Positions 16,123 to 26,338 of a DNA stretch of 64,000 nt are shown one piece after another (positions within the stretch are counted from its first letter, which is position 1; every line of letters begins with the position of its first letter). A program made the translations under genes and the position numbers. Location: assembly GCF_009729075.1 (NCBI RefSeq), contig NZ_VTGY01000012.1, positions 124,001 to 188,000 on the forward strand. Reading direction: 5' to 3'. The notes below the pieces were generated by a model. That model worked only from the letters and a program-made list of their open reading frames with translations. It ran no database searches and had not been told where the DNA came from. Source of the DNA: Mycolicibacterium sp. CBMA 226 (GTDB lineage Bacteria; Actinomycetota; Actinomycetes; Mycobacteriales; Mycobacteriaceae).

Positions 16123-19100
16123 TCAGACAGGCTCGGGGACTTTGAGTTCCCGACGTAGGGCAGTGAAATCGGTGATGGTCTTGGTGGCCACATTGGCGAC
16201 GGGCCGCGCGTTGCGGCCGGTGGCCTCGGACTTTGACACCATCACCACACCGTCGATGTACGGCTGAATGGTGGTGGCGTTCTGCACCGTTGCGACGATC
16301 ACCAACTGGAAGCCGAACTTGCGGAATGCCTGCAGCGCCTGCGAGGCGAACTGCGGGTCCGACTTGGAGAACGCCTCGTCGAGCATCAACTGCGCGAAAA
16401 CCGGCTTGTTGTCCCCGCTTTCGGGGTTGGCGAGGTTGAAGCTGAGCGCACCGGCCAGGCAGAAGGCCATCAGCTTCTCCTGCTCGCCACCGGAGTTGTC
16501 GCCGGCGTTGCTGTGCGTACGGATCAGTTCGTCGTTGGCGACGTCCCATTCCGCACAGTCGAACGTGAACCGGTTCCGCACGTCGAGCGCGTCGCGGGTC
16601 CAGGCCCGGTCCTCGGGGTTGTTGCCGGCCAACCGGTTCCGCAGCCGCAGGATGTCGGCGTACTGCTCGAGGATGGCCTTCTTGTCGCCCAATCCCACTT
16701 CGGCGATGCGACGCGAAATGGCCCTGACGATGTCGGTCAGCTCGGACACCGCGGCCATGCTGCGAGGGTTGGCGCGCAACGTCAGCCGGGTGCCGCGGTT
16801 GAATTCGACTGCGCCCAAACCGGTGTTCACCCGGTCGATCTGCTCGCTGATCCGGCGGGTCTCCTGCTCGGCCACGCGGTGCAGGGTCAGGATCGCATCG
16901 GGCGCCTGCTCGGTGATCAGCCGCATCATGCGGTCGTAGGCGTCGGGTAGCTCGCGCTCGTCGATGTGGCGGCACACCGCGACGTAGTCGTAGATGCGCT
17001 CGTCGAAGTCGTCCGAGTCGTTCGGAATCGCGTCCGGGAACGAGGCATCGAATGTCGCGACGATGCGGGACAGCTCTTCGTACGAGCGGCGACGGCTCTC
17101 GGTCAGCTGGTCGCGTTCGCGGCGGATAGCCGCGAACAACGCCTCGCGGTGCGGCTCGGGGTTGAGCAATTCCAGCGGCACCGGGACGTCAGCGGCGTAG
17201 CGGCGCAAGAGATCCGTGGCCTGCTCCGATACGTCCGCGGGGGAGAGACGGTCCTGCAGATCCATCAGTTTGGTCCGGCGGGAGTCCAGGTCGTCGCGCC
17301 GGGTCTGGATGGCACCCCGCCGTGTCATGAGGGTCTGGATGTCGACCCAGCACTCCTCGGCGCGCGCTGACAGCGCCTCGATGTCAGGGTGGTCGGCCAG
17401 CAGCAGCTCGTACTGCTCGCGGAGCCGGTCGGCGTGGCCCTCGGCGGTGTCGGTGTCGAGCTGGCTCCACTGCGGGAACTGCTCATAGACCGCCTTGCAC
17501 GCCGCCGCCCGGTCGCGCCACCGCTGCCGTTGCGCCGCAATCTCATCCGCGGCCCGTCGGGCGGTGTTGAAGGCCTCCTCGGCCTCGGTGAGCTCGGCGT
17601 GCAGCGCCTCGAGCTTGGCGCCGATGTCGCCCTGATAGATGTACTCGGACGGCTTGATCGGGCGCCTGTCGTCCTTGATGGCCAACCGGTCGGAGTCCTT
17701 GTAGAGGCCCGTATCGGTGACGGCGCGGCGGAACCGCACGAACACATCGGGGGTGTCCACGCAGACGTGGTCACCGGCCGCGGCGATCACGTCGGCCGCC
17801 TCGGCGGCACACGGATGCTTGGGATTGACCAGGAACAGCTTGCCCGCCAACGTGTTCGGATTGGGGCCGCGGCCTTCAAGAGATCCTGCGCCGGCCCGGA
17901 CATGGTGCAGCGCCAACCGGCCGCGCATGTTGGTCTCGTTGACGAACCGCAACACCTTGGCGTAGTGCTGATCGGGCACCAGCAGTCGCAGGCCGACCCC
18001 GCGCAGCACCTTCTCCACCGCGAGGCGCCAGCGCGAGTGCTCAGGTTGCAGATCGAAAAGCTCCGCTACATAGGGCAGTTCGGCGGGATCGATGCCGACG
18101 CTCGCACAGATGTGGTCCCGCATCGTCACGGCCGACTCGGGCAGGGCCGAGCCGACGTGCTCGACGCGCTTGAGTTCCTTGGCCGCGTTGTCGCGCAGGA
18201 TCCGCGCCGACTTCTGCGCGTACTCCGCGTCGGTGGACGCGTCGCGGCCCCACTCCAGCTTTCCCAGCATCTCGGTGGCCTGCCGGGTGAGTTCCTCACG
18301 CAGGTTCCAGAATTCCTCGGCGGTGTCGGGCACTTCCGCGCCGAGCGCCGCCACCATCTCCTCGTAGGCCGCGCGTCGGCGGGCCACGTTGTCGGCCTGC
18401 GCCTCGGCTGTGTTGAGCTGTGCCTGCAACGGGCCGACATTCGCCGACGCGCCGGTGATCTGGGCGTTGAGCGAATCACCCTCGGCCTTGGCCAGATTCA
18501 GCTGCCGCGTCAGGTCGGCGTTCTCGTTCTCCAACTGGTCGATGGTCGCGTCGAGCGTCTCGATCTCAGCCGGGCAGTGCCGTAGCCGGACGTGGTCGGT
18601 GTAGGCCCGCACCATCGGCAGGTCAACCAGGTCGATGATCCCGAGGTCGGTCGACTCCGAGGCGTACCGCACCTGGATGGCCTCGATGTCACCGAGGATC
18701 TTGCGCTTGCGCTGAGCCACCGCGAGCAGCTCACGGGCTTCGACAAGAGGATCGATCTGCTTGAGCGCCTCGGGTAGCCGGGCCAGGCTGTCCGGCTCGT
18801 CCAGCATGAACTCCCGGACGAACTGCTCCAGTCCACCAACGCTTTTCAGCGACTTGGCCTTGCCGAGCAGCTGCTGTGCGGCATCCGAGGCGCGGATACC
18901 GATCGAGGCGTACAGCTGCGCCAGATACTGCGACTCGACCTTGGTGGTGAACCGCCACCCGTGGTTCCTAAACACCCCGGCATCGAACCGGCCCGCGGCC
19001 CACCTGTTGCAGACATCCTCGATGTCCAGGTCGCCGTCGCCGATGACGAACCGGCTCGATGAGTCCGAACGAGATTCGCCCGTGAGCCATTTCAGCACCA

Positions 19101-19473
19101 GGCCGGTGATGGTACGTCCGGTGTTGCTGGTGTAGGTGACGGCGACGGCGGACCACGTGGTGCCGTCGCCGCGCAGGTACATCACCTGGCTGGTGCCGGC
19201 ATCGCTGCGCTGGCCCCAGGCGCCGCGGACGTACTTGTCCACGGTGCGGCGCCCCGCACTCGATCCCGCCGCGGTGTTGTCACCGGACGCGTTGAAGTTG
19301 CGCCGGTTGAACGGCAGGAAGCCCAGTGAAATAGCATCCAGCAGTGAGGATTTGCCGCTCCCCGAGCCTCCTGCGATCAACGAGCCGCCGGCGCTGAACG
19401 GGACGGAGTGATACCCGTCGAAAACGCCCCAGTTGATGATCTGGAGTCGGGACAGGTGGAACTGTTCAGCCAT
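16123..19473 (-). CDS. jetC: SMC-like ATPase, JetC/MksB of a Wadjet/MksBEF system
   Basis: A 1116-residue SMC-type ATPase. The Walker [10 protein letters not shown] is at 35-43, long coiled-coil arms surround a central hinge-like region (about 430-600), and the C-terminal head carries the signature SGGEQ (994-998) and Walker B LMLDEA (about 1029-1034). In Wadjet systems, JetA (kleisin), JetB (KITE) and JetC (SMC) form a motor that extrudes plasmid DNA so that JetD cuts it; without JetD the related MksBEF complex is a condensin. It overlaps jetB by eight bases. The gene downstream is xthA, and I see no JetD (Toprim-like nuclease) gene anywhere in the window. Confidence 0.88.
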   Translation of the reverse strand: MAEQFHLSRLQIINWGVFDGYHSVPFSAGGSLIAGGSGSGKSSLLDAISLGFLPFNRRNFNASGDNTAAGSSAGRRTVDKYVRGAWGQRSDAGTSQVMYLRGDGTTWSAVAVTYTSNTGRTITGLVLKWLTGESRSDSSSRFVIGDGDLDIEDVCNRWAAGRFDAGVFRNHGWRFTTKVESQYLAQLYASIGIRASDAAQQLLGKAKSLKSVGGLEQFVREFMLDEPDSLARLPEALKQIDPLVEARELLAVAQRKRKILGDIEAIQVRYASESTDLGIIDLVDLPMVRAYTDHVRLRHCPAEIETLDATIDQLENENADLTRQLNLAKAEGDSLNAQITGASANVGPLQAQLNTAEAQADNVARRRAAYEEMVAALGAEVPDTAEEFWNLREELTRQATEMLGKLEWGRDASTDAEYAQKSARILRDNAAKELKRVEHVGSALPESAVTMRDHICASVGIDPAELPYVAELFDLQPEHSRWRLAVEKVLRGVGLRLLVPDQHYAKVLRFVNETNMRGRLALHHVRAGAGSLEGRGPNPNTLAGKLFLVNPKHPCAAEAADVIAAAGDHVCVDTPDVFVRFRRAVTDTGLYKDSDRLAIKDDRRPIKPSEYIYQGDIGAKLEALHAELTEAEEAFNTARRAADEIAAQRQRWRDRAAACKAVYEQFPQWSQLDTDTAEGHADRLREQYELLLADHPDIEALSARAEECWVDIQTLMTRRGAIQTRRDDLDSRRTKLMDLQDRLSPADVSEQATDLLRRYAADVPVPLELLNPEPHREALFAAIRRERDQLTESRRRSYEELSRIVATFDASFPDAIPNDSDDFDERIYDYVAVCRHIDERELPDAYDRMMRLITEQAPDAILTLHRVAEQETRRISEQIDRVNTGLGAVEFNRGTRLTLRANPRSMAAVSELTDIVRAISRRIAEVGLGDKKAILEQYADILRLRNRLAGNNPEDRAWTRDALDVRNRFTFDCAEWDVANDELIRTHSNAGDNSGGEQEKLMAFCLAGALSFNLANPESGDNKPVFAQLMLDEAFSKSDPQFASQALQAFRKFGFQLVIVATVQNATTIQPYIDGVVMVSKSEATGRNARPVANVATKTITDFTALRRELKVPEPV

Positions 19474-20131
19474 CGGTCTCCGTACCTCCGCCCGTGAGCT
19501 GTTCGAACTGTTGCTGCAACTCGGTGATGACCGAGGCCGTCATCACCGCGGTGATCACGGGGCTCACGGTGTAGCTGTCCTCGTCGTCGCGGCTGCGGCG
19601 CAGGATGTCGAGGCCCGTCAGCCGAGCGATGGCCGCGTCGATCCGGGCGGTGAAAGTGACTGCGTCGCGGTCGGTTTCGTTGAGCACACCGCTGAACATG
19701 CCGTGCATCTCGTCGCGAGTGATGAGGAAACTCTGGTCGCCGCCGGCGCGCATCAGCTGCGCCAGGTGCAGCGCCAGAATCGAGTCGTACGTACCCAGGG
19801 GCTCGCGACGCAGCAGCTTGATGCCCTTGGCCGACTCATAACGGGCCTGCTCGATGAACGCGATGTCGACGCCTTCGGAGATGCGCAGCTGCAGGTCGAG
19901 TTCGGACAGCCGCACCGATAATTCATTGCGGTACTCCAGAATCCAACTGTAGATGTCGCGGTCGGACTCGCTGCTGATGTAGCGGCGGGTCAGCAGATGC
20001 TGCAGCGCCCAGCAGGCCCGGTCCGGCATGGCGCTGACGTCGCCGTCGAAGCGGGGCCGGCGCTGTCCGGCTACTCGACTGGCGCCGTCGACCTCGGGTA
20101 GTGACGCGAAATCAATTGGGCTGTCAGTCAT
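19466..20131 (-). CDS. jetB: JetB/MksE-like KITE subunit (DUF4194 type)
   Basis: 221 residues, by position and winged-helix pattern the KITE-type subunit that bridges the kleisin and the SMC heads. The N-terminus is unstructured (to about residue 30), then helix-rich DNA-binding-like domains follow. It overlaps jetA by eight bases upstream and jetC by eight downstream, a tight arrangement typical of subunits made in fixed ratio. Assignment rests on family pattern and operon order rather than a catalytic motif. Confidence 0.8.
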   Translation of the reverse strand: MTDSPIDFASLPEVDGASRVAGQRRPRFDGDVSAMPDRACWALQHLLTRRYISSESDRDIYSWILEYRNELSVRLSELDLQLRISEGVDIAFIEQARYESAKGIKLLRREPLGTYDSILALHLAQLMRAGGDQSFLITRDEMHGMFSGVLNETDRDAVTFTARIDAAIARLTGLDILRRSRDDEDSYTVSPVITAVMTASVITELQQQFEQLTGGGTETDG

Positions 20132-21587
20132 GTATGACTCCTGTACTCATGACCGGCTCGGTGAACATCAGATGCGGCACCTCGATTTCGCGGTCTCGCC
20201 CGTCGAGCGAACGGAACCGCACCGACATGGTGTTGTCGCTCGGCGTCGTCGGTTGTTTGAGGGCCCAGGACCACAACACGATCACGTGGCCCAGGTACGC
20301 CGAGTCGAGCAAGGAGACGGCCTCGGCCAGGGACACCGGACGGCGCGCGACCGCGGCATTGAGCGTCTCGGACATCGCCGGTGCATCGACCTGGGTGGTC
20401 AGCGCGGCGAAGGTCGAGAGGTCGACGTCGCCTTGCGCGGCTTCGGCCGGCTTGGGCGCCGACAGGTCACCGATCTTGAAGCTCAGCGCGCCGATGGAGC
20501 TGATCGCGTGACGTGCCAGGGGGACTTCGATGTCCAGGCGGGAGTCGGTCAGCGACGACTTCAGCAGCGTGCGGGCCGCGCCGATGGCCTCGTTGAGCTG
20601 ACGGGCGACGCCACGGCTGGACTCCATGGTGCCGAACGCGGTGAACCGCTTGACGCGCTGCGCGCAGCGCTGCTGAATGCGCTCGACCTCGTCGATCTGG
20701 TGCCCGATCAACTCGAAGAACCCGGCCATCACCTTGCGCAGCGCCGGGTCCAGCTCGGGCAGCGCCGATGCGACGGTCGCGATGTCGGCTTCGAATTCGG
20801 CGCGCTGGTCGGGGTCGTTGATCATGCGCAGGAATGCCCGGTGCGAATCGCGGCCTGCCGAGTCCCATGCCGCCTGGTAGTCGGCGTACATCTGGCGCTG
20901 CCGGTCGCGGTACTCGATGTTGGTGTCGATCGGATCATCCAGCGCCTGCGTGGCCTGCTCGATCATGGTGCCGTAGAGGCCGATGTCGGTGATCAACCGT
21001 TCCATCTGTAGCGCGATGGCGCGCGCTTCGTCGTACATGTCGGTGACGTCGGGCTCGGGGCGCAGGCCGGCTTCCAACTCGTCGAGCTCGCGGTGCAGGG
21101 CGGCGATCTCGGCTTCGATGCCGGCCCTGATGCGGTCGGGGTCATTGCCGGCACGCGTGGCGATCTGACGCACGCGGGACGCGATGCCCGCGATCGAGCC
21201 GCCGGTGGCGATGCTGTCGCCGCGCCGCATGCCGCGAACGAAGTCGAGGGCGCGACGAGCGTCCTGCGTCAGGTAACAGACGTTACGTTCGGTGCCCGCA
21301 CGTGTTTCGGCAACCCGGTGCACCCAGCCCTGGCTGGCCCACGACTTGATCAGCGCAAGGCCGGACTGTCCGAGCTGGTCGTCGGTCTCGCCGAGCGTCG
21401 CCAGATCGCGTTCCAGTTGGACCACCAGATCGGTCTCGGCGACCATGCCGTCACTGAGGTGCCGCTCCATCAGAGTGGCGTAGACGCCGAGGTTGTTGGT
21501 GGCCAGCAGCCGGACAGCGCGCGAGCCCTGAACGTCACGGTTGAGTTCGAGCAACTCGGCGGCCGACAGCGCCGCATTCTCTTGCAC
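20124..21587 (-). CDS. jetA: JetA/MksF-like kleisin subunit (DUF3375 type)
   Basis: 487 residues from the GTG at 21587, chosen because aagggg sits seven bases upstream; the ATG at 21641 lacks a ribosome site. The protein is almost wholly helical, with an N-terminal helical domain (AAELLELNRDVQGSRAVRLL), a coiled central region and a C-terminal winged-helix-like part, as expected for the MukF-type kleisin that closes the SMC ring. It is the first gene of the jetA-jetB-jetC operon. Known mycobacterial relatives include the eptABCD plasmid-restriction locus of M. smegmatis. Confidence 0.8.
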   Translation of the reverse strand: MQENAALSAAELLELNRDVQGSRAVRLLATNNLGVYATLMERHLSDGMVAETDLVVQLERDLATLGETDDQLGQSGLALIKSWASQGWVHRVAETRAGTERNVCYLTQDARRALDFVRGMRRGDSIATGGSIAGIASRVRQIATRAGNDPDRIRAGIEAEIAALHRELDELEAGLRPEPDVTDMYDEARAIALQMERLITDIGLYGTMIEQATQALDDPIDTNIEYRDRQRQMYADYQAAWDSAGRDSHRAFLRMINDPDQRAEFEADIATVASALPELDPALRKVMAGFFELIGHQIDEVERIQQRCAQRVKRFTAFGTMESSRGVARQLNEAIGAARTLLKSSLTDSRLDIEVPLARHAISSIGALSFKIGDLSAPKPAEAAQGDVDLSTFAALTTQVDAPAMSETLNAAVARRPVSLAEAVSLLDSAYLGHVIVLWSWALKQPTTPSDNTMSVRFRSLDGRDREIEVPHLMFTEPVMSTGVIHD

Positions 21588-22216
21588 CCGCAACCCCTTC
21601 CAATGCCGATCCAAGATACTTGGCGAACAACCGGTCGGCATCGGCGGTCGTACCCAGCGGAACCCGGGAAGACGATTGCCGGCATTGCCCGGGACGGCCG
21701 GTCCCATATGTTGTCTCACCATGTGGACACCCGCCGAGGCCTCGGTCGGCTGTCATACGGGCGATCGCAGCAATTGCGCTGACGCGCCGATGTGTCCCGC
21801 GCCCGATTTGCCCAATACGGGTATATGGCGCCTGACCGACTTCACAGAACCGGCCTGGTTCGGGTGAGATTCCGGTCACGATTGCAGTCCGTTGTGGTCT
21901 TCATCACGCCACTGAAAACCGCGCCTGAGCATGACTAATCGGAATATATCTGGCTGACTCATCCGCGACTCCGGGGTCGCGTCGGACGCCCGCTCGATGG
22001 CCGTAAATGGGTTTGCCGACTGGCCATTTGCCCGGAAGGTTAGCGGGGCTATGAACGGCGCTTTACCAGCTAATACACAAACTGTCTTGGTGTGGGCTGT
22101 GAGTCGCGGGTCGTCGCTACCAATTCGTTACGACTTCGTCAAAAACTCTGGATTAACTCGGTTACTCGTCGGTAAATTACCCGCCAGTAAGCAAGCCGAC
22201 CCTGAGGAGTCACTTC
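21588..22216. other. Intergenic region between divergent jetA and gjpA-like genes
   Basis: 629 bases with only shadow frames. It should hold promoters for both divergent genes. From about 21940 it is more A/T-rich than its surroundings (for example taatcggaatatatctgg). The gaggag ribosome site of the downstream gene lies at its right end. I see no convincing RNA gene, repeat or insertion scar. Confidence 0.5.
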
Positions 22217-23815
22217 ATGAATGTTGCGGTCCGTCGCCATACCAAGGCGGGTATCTGTGCAGCGACTACGGCAGCCATTGTGGTCAGCCCGCTGTTGCCG
22301 TCGGTGCCCGCCGCCGCGCATCTTCCTGCGCTGCCGTCGGTCAGCAGCGCCGCTGTGCAGCTGACGGCGGCGTACAACCCGCTGCAGCCCTGGCTCGACG
22401 CCTTCAACACCGCGTCGGCGAACGCGCAGCAAATCGGCGCGGTCGTCTCGGCGGCGCCGGCCGTGCTGCTGCAGCAGTTCCTGGCGAACCAGATCAGCCA
22501 CGTCGGGGCGATCCTGCAGAATCCGGGCAACATCGGCTCGGTGCTCCAGAGTGTCGGGCAGAACGTGCAGTCGGCGATCACCGCCGCCACCTTGCTTGGC
22601 ACCAAGCCCGACGACTGGACTATCGCCGGCGCGAACGACGTCTGGCACGGCCTGGTGGCGCAGATGCTCCCGACGATGCTCCCGACGGCCGGCAACCCGC
22701 AGGCGTCCGCGATCATCACGCAGGTCGTCAACGTACTGGCCTCGCCGCTCAGTGGGGTCTTGATCGGCTTGGTGGGGCCCGGCATCAGCCCGGTGGTTGC
22801 GCTGGTGAACAGCATCACGAAGATCGCTACTTCGCTCATGAGCGGCGACGCGATGACGGCGGCGCAAACCGCCATCGACATCCCGGCCGCCATGGTGAAC
22901 GGCTTCCTCAACGGAGCCAACCTCAACCTGGACGCGTTGGCGCCGCTGATCACCAAGACGATGCCGGCCGGCAACGAGCTACAGAAACTCAACTTCCAGT
23001 TCGGCGGGTTGTTCACCGCCGGCGTGACCGGCATGGACATGACCGGCATCGGTGGCTCGATCCTGAACTCCCTCGGTCTGACGGCCGTCACGTCACTCGC
23101 CCCGGATTTCCCGCTGGAAATCACCGGCCAGGGCGTCGGGCCGATCGGTGCGCTGGTGAATCTCAGCCACCTGCTGGCCAAGGCCATCGGTTGGAGCGGT
23201 ACCGGTAATCCGCTGAATCCGCCTGCCGCGACGCCGGCTGCTGCCACCCAGGTATCGGTGACCAAGGCCGCGACGGACAACTCGATCACCTCGATTCCGC
23301 AGCCCGCGTTGGCGGTGACACCGGTGAAGGCGACCACTTCCGAAGCCGCGGAGACGCCCGTGAAGCCGACTGTTCCGGCCAAGTCCGAGGCGGCCGCGAC
23401 CCCGGCGACGCCGGCCACCCCGGCTACCGCGGCAACCCCCGCGACCCCTGTCAGCTCGGAGACACCCGTGACCCCGGCTACTCCTGCAACGCCTGCCACG
23501 CCGGCGAAGGCCGACAACCAGAAGCCGGACACCACCACCAAGCCGGACAGCAAGTCGGAGACCGCCAAGCCGGAGACGACCAAGCCGGACGCCACCAAGT
23601 CGCAGACGACCAAGTCGGAGACCGCCAAGTCGGAGACGAAGTCCGACGCCAAGTCTGAGACCAAGTCCGACACCACGAAGTCGGAGTCGACCAAGCCGAG
23701 CAAGCAGAAGTCGGAGCAGTCCGAGAAGGCAGAGAAGCCGAAGCCCGTGACGAAGCAGACGCCGGCGAAAACGGCTGCAGGCCAAGGTGGTTCAACCCAC
23801 GACAGTGCTGACTAG
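22217..23815 (+). CDS. Secreted GjpA-like outer-membrane protein with disordered Lys/Thr tail
   Basis: 532 residues with a signal peptide (about 1-35, cut near AAA-H) and a good gaggag ribosome site. Residues 40-330 carry the NPLQPWLDAFNTA start and repeated hydrophobic helices (GDAMTAAQTAIDIPAAMVNGFLNG) that I associate with the family annotated as outer membrane porin GjpA in Gordonia and mycobacteria. From about 335 the chain is low-complexity: Ala-Thr-Pro repeats, then Lys-Ser/Thr-Glu repeats (KSET, KPD), ending basic. Such a tail could bind wall polymers. Porin activity is family inference, not visible here. The gene stands between the jet operon and the acetyltransferase. Confidence 0.6.
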   Translation: MNVAVRRHTKAGICAATTAAIVVSPLLPSVPAAAHLPALPSVSSAAVQLTAAYNPLQPWLDAFNTASANAQQIGAVVSAAPAVLLQQFLANQISHVGAILQNPGNIGSVLQSVGQNVQSAITAATLLGTKPDDWTIAGANDVWHGLVAQMLPTMLPTAGNPQASAIITQVVNVLASPLSGVLIGLVGPGISPVVALVNSITKIATSLMSGDAMTAAQTAIDIPAAMVNGFLNGANLNLDALAPLITKTMPAGNELQKLNFQFGGLFTAGVTGMDMTGIGGSILNSLGLTAVTSLAPDFPLEITGQGVGPIGALVNLSHLLAKAIGWSGTGNPLNPPAATPAAATQVSVTKAATDNSITSIPQPALAVTPVKATTSEAAETPVKPTVPAKSEAAATPATPATPATAATPATPVSSETPVTPATPATPATPAKADNQKPDTTTKPDSKSETAKPETTKPDATKSQTTKSETAKSETKSDAKSETKSDTTKSESTKPSKQKSEQSEKAEKPKPVTKQTPAKTAAGQGGSTHDSAD

Positions 23816-23840
23816 CGTCGGGCGGTAGTCAGCCGAGGCT

Positions 23841-23879
23841 GCGGTTCCCGCGCGCCGACGATGTCGCGCGGGAAACCGC
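23841..23879. terminator. Hairpin terminator between convergent genes
   Basis: Left arm gcggttcccgcgcg (23841-23854) pairs with cgcgcgggaaaccgc (23865-23879) with one bulged A around a 10-base loop. It is a strong G/C-rich hairpin lying between the convergent gjpA-like and acetyltransferase genes, so it probably serves both. Confidence 0.7.
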
Positions 23880-23889
23880 GGTCTCGGGG

Positions 23890-24759
23890 TTACATCAGGA
23901 CATAGCGGGACCGGTGATGCAGCCGGAAGCCCATCGACTCGGCCAATGCGATGGCTGCCGCATTGTCATCGGGGACCCGCACGTAGGTGTGTGTCGCGCC
24001 GCGGCCCGCAGCCCAGGCCAGCAGCTCCGCGCAGACGGCACGGCCCAGTCCGCGTCGACGTTCCCGCTCGAGGACCACGACGTCCGACACCCCCGCCCAC
24101 ACCCTGCCGTCGGGTGCCGTCGTCACCGCGACGCGACCGACGGCGGCGTCGGCCACCGTGGCGAACGCCACTTCTCCGTCGATGACGGCGCCGAGCACCT
24201 CGACGGGCACGTCCCCACCGTGAACGCGCAGCCACTGAGCATCCGGGAGCGACGGCAGTTCGGCGCCGGCAGCGCCCGGCAATTCCAGGGTCAGCACCCG
24301 ATTGGGCTCGATGCCCTGAGCGCGGACCGGGAGCAGGCGCTCGGGCAGCGCTATCCACGGCTGTAGCCCACGCGCGGCGTACCAGTCGGTGATCGCCGGC
24401 AGGGCCGTCAGATCCGACGAAAACAGCAGCGGCACAGCCGAGTTGGTTCGCATGTCGGTACCGCCGGCCCGCAGCAGCCAGCCGTCGACCCAGTGCTGCT
24501 CGGTACCCGGCCAGGCCAGTGCGGCGGCGTGCTCGACCGCACGAATCTCTGAATTGCGCACCGGGGCGTGCGACAGCTCGCGCACCGACATCACAGCGGC
24601 AGGGCTGATCTCGACGCGATCACCCGATTTGGTGCGCACCACCACGAGCGGGGCGAGCGCCTCGAGATGGCCGACGACGTCGGTGAAGGCCTCGGTGTCG
24701 GGGCCGGGTAATCGGTAGCGCAGCGAGACGCGGCTGCCGACGCGCCCGCTGGCGGGCAT
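23890..24759 (-). CDS. GNAT-family N-acetyltransferase (Rv0428c-like)
   Basis: 289 residues from the ATG at 24759, whose last base is the first base of the def stop codon. The C-terminal half (about 170-289) is the GNAT fold, with the acetyl-CoA pyrophosphate loop ERRRGLGRAV and the typical end HTYVRVPDDNAAAIALAESMGF. The N-terminal part (about 1-70) looks like a small beta-barrel (SH3-like) domain, and the middle is unassigned. Order and size match Rv0428c next to def. It could acetylate peptide N-termini or a small molecule; the substrate is unknown. Confidence 0.82.
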   Translation of the reverse strand: MPASGRVGSRVSLRYRLPGPDTEAFTDVVGHLEALAPLVVVRTKSGDRVEISPAAVMSVRELSHAPVRNSEIRAVEHAAALAWPGTEQHWVDGWLLRAGGTDMRTNSAVPLLFSSDLTALPAITDWYAARGLQPWIALPERLLPVRAQGIEPNRVLTLELPGAAGAELPSLPDAQWLRVHGGDVPVEVLGAVIDGEVAFATVADAAVGRVAVTTAPDGRVWAGVSDVVVLERERRRGLGRAVCAELLAWAAGRGATHTYVRVPDDNAAAIALAESMGFRLHHRSRYVLM

Positions 24760-25352
24760 CAGTGCCCGAACGGGTCGTCGACCTCGCCCGGCATCCAGCT
24801 CAACCCGGGCACGCCCCACTTGTTCGACTTGATCATGCGCTTGGCGGCGCGTGCGTTACGGCCGATCAAGCAGTCGAGGTAGAGGAAGCCGTCGAGGTGC
24901 CCGGTCTCGTGCTGCAGCATCCGGGCGAAGAGGCCCGTGCCCTCCAGCTCGACGGGTTTGCCGTCGGCGTCGAGGCCGGTGACCTTGGCCCACGTGGCGC
25001 GGCCAGTCGGGAACGACTCGCCGGGGACCGACAGGCAGCCCTCGTCGTCGTAGTCGGGGTCCGGCATCGTCTCGGGGATTTCCGACGTCTCCAGCACCGG
25101 GTTGATCACCACGCCGCGACGGCGCGCCGTCTGGCCGCGATCATCGGCGCAGTCGTACACGAACAGCCGCAGCCCGACACCGATCTGGTTCGCTGCCAGG
25201 CCCACGCCATTGGCCTTGTCCATCGTCTCGTACATGTCGTCGATCAGCTCGGCGAGTTCGGAAGGGAGGGACCCGTCGGCGCCGACGGCCACGGGAGTGG
25301 TCGCGGTGTGCAGGACAGGGTCACCGACGATGCAGATTGGACGGACAGCCAT
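24759..25352 (-). CDS. def: Peptide deformylase
   Basis: 197 residues from the ATG at 25352 ([15 protein letters not shown]), the same length as M. tuberculosis Def. All three metal-enzyme motifs are present: [13 protein letters not shown] (Cys ligand) and QHETGH (two His ligands and catalytic Glu). It removes the formyl group from new proteins in the cytoplasm. It overlaps the acetyltransferase gene by one base and is divergent from the DUF3263 gene. The longer upstream frame is rejected because it adds non-conserved residues. Confidence 0.95.
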   Translation of the reverse strand: MAVRPICIVGDPVLHTATTPVAVGADGSLPSELAELIDDMYETMDKANGVGLAANQIGVGLRLFVYDCADDRGQTARRRGVVINPVLETSEIPETMPDPDYDDEGCLSVPGESFPTGRATWAKVTGLDADGKPVELEGTGLFARMLQHETGHLDGFLYLDCLIGRNARAAKRMIKSNKWGVPGLSWMPGEVDDPFGH

Positions 25353-25513
25353 GACGAGCAATCTTAGTGATCCGACTCGCGGGTAACGATCACGGCTCAA
25401 CACCGTCCGCCGTGGTTGAATGTTCGCCGAACCACTTGGTGCGTCCCAGATCCGTTGTGACGCGCGAAACAGGCTGGCATATACCGAGATCAGAGAAAGG
25501 GTCCAAGGGCGAA

Positions 25514-25822
25514 ATGGACGGCGCTATTGCGCGTACTGAGCGATCCGGGGACGACTCTGAGCTCGCCGACGGTTTGACCCGCCGCGAACACGACATTCTT
25601 GGTTTCGAACGTCAGTGGTGGAAATTCGCGGGTTCGAAAGAGGACGCCATCAAGGAGCTGTTCTCGATGTCGGCGACGCGGTACTACCAGGTGCTGAACG
25701 CACTGGTCGACCGACCTGAGGCGTTGGCCGCTGACCCGATGCTGGTCAAGCGTCTGCGGCGACAGCGGGCCAGCCGGCAGAAGGCCAAGGCCGCGCGTCG
25801 TCTCGGTTTCGAAATCACCTAG
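25514..25822 (+). CDS. DUF3263 small DNA-binding-like protein (Rv0430-like)
   Basis: 102 residues from the ATG at 25514, the same length as I recall for Rv0430. The chain has [16 protein letters not shown] followed by a helix-turn-helix-like segment ([23 protein letters not shown]) and a basic C-terminus ([15 protein letters not shown]), suggesting DNA or RNA binding. The region upstream in the same frame is not conserved-looking. It starts the plus-strand operon with virR and sodC. Function is not established. Confidence 0.82.
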   Translation: MDGAIARTERSGDDSELADGLTRREHDILGFERQWWKFAGSKEDAIKELFSMSATRYYQVLNALVDRPEALAADPMLVKRLRRQRASRQKAKAARRLGFEIT

Positions 25823-25863
25823 CTTTTCTGCCCTGAGGGTTCGCCTCGATAAGGTGGGGAGCA

Positions 25864-26328
25864 ATGAATCAGCGAGAGTCTTCCGGACTACCCCTGCGCG
25901 CCATGGTCATGGTGCTGCTGTTCCTCGGTGTCGTTTTCCTGCTCGTGGCGTTCCAGTCGCTGAGTTCGGACAGCAGTTCCGAGTCGAGCTCGTCGAGCAG
26001 TTCCGCCAGCGCCACGTCCGCCACCGCCACCACGTCGGCGACGCCCGCGCCGGCCAAGGCCGACGTCAAGGTCTTCAACATCTCCGAAGTTGCCGGTGCC
26101 GCGCAGATCGTCGCCAACAAGCTGCACGACCAGCAGTGGAATGTGACCGAGACCGACAACCTCAGTGTGGACGCCCCGCCGCCCGCCACCACCGTGTATT
26201 TCGGTGACGCCGCGGGAGAGAAGGAAGCCGCCGAAGCAGTCGGCAAAATCCTTGACGCACCGGTCGAACCCCGCATCCCGGCGCTGAATGACAAGGGACC
26301 GGGCGTGATCGTTCTGGTGACCGGTTAG
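25864..26328 (+). CDS. virR: LytR_C-domain membrane protein, VirR-like (Rv0431)
   Basis: 154 residues. A single membrane helix (about 13-32) is followed by a Ser/Ala/Thr-rich linker (about 35-62) and a LytR C-terminal domain (about 65-154, [20 protein letters not shown]). By order and architecture it matches Rv0431, VirR, which limits membrane-vesicle release and links to peptidoglycan remodelling in M. tuberculosis. It lies between the DUF3263 gene and sodC, as in that species. Role here is by homology. Confidence 0.85.
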   Translation: MNQRESSGLPLRAMVMVLLFLGVVFLLVAFQSLSSDSSSESSSSSSSASATSATATTSATPAPAKADVKVFNISEVAGAAQIVANKLHDQQWNVTETDNLSVDAPPPATTVYFGDAAGEKEAAEAVGKILDAPVEPRIPALNDKGPGVIVLVTG

Positions 26329-26338
26329 GCTCTCCGGC

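Noticed and set aside
16112..16123. A JetD fragment between jetC and xthA
   Set aside because: Only ten bases separate the two genes, and no Toprim-like frame exists nearby.
22210..23703. A 497-codon minus-strand frame opposite the gjpA-like gene
   Set aside because: No ribosome site; the plus-strand frame has a signal peptide and gaggag site.
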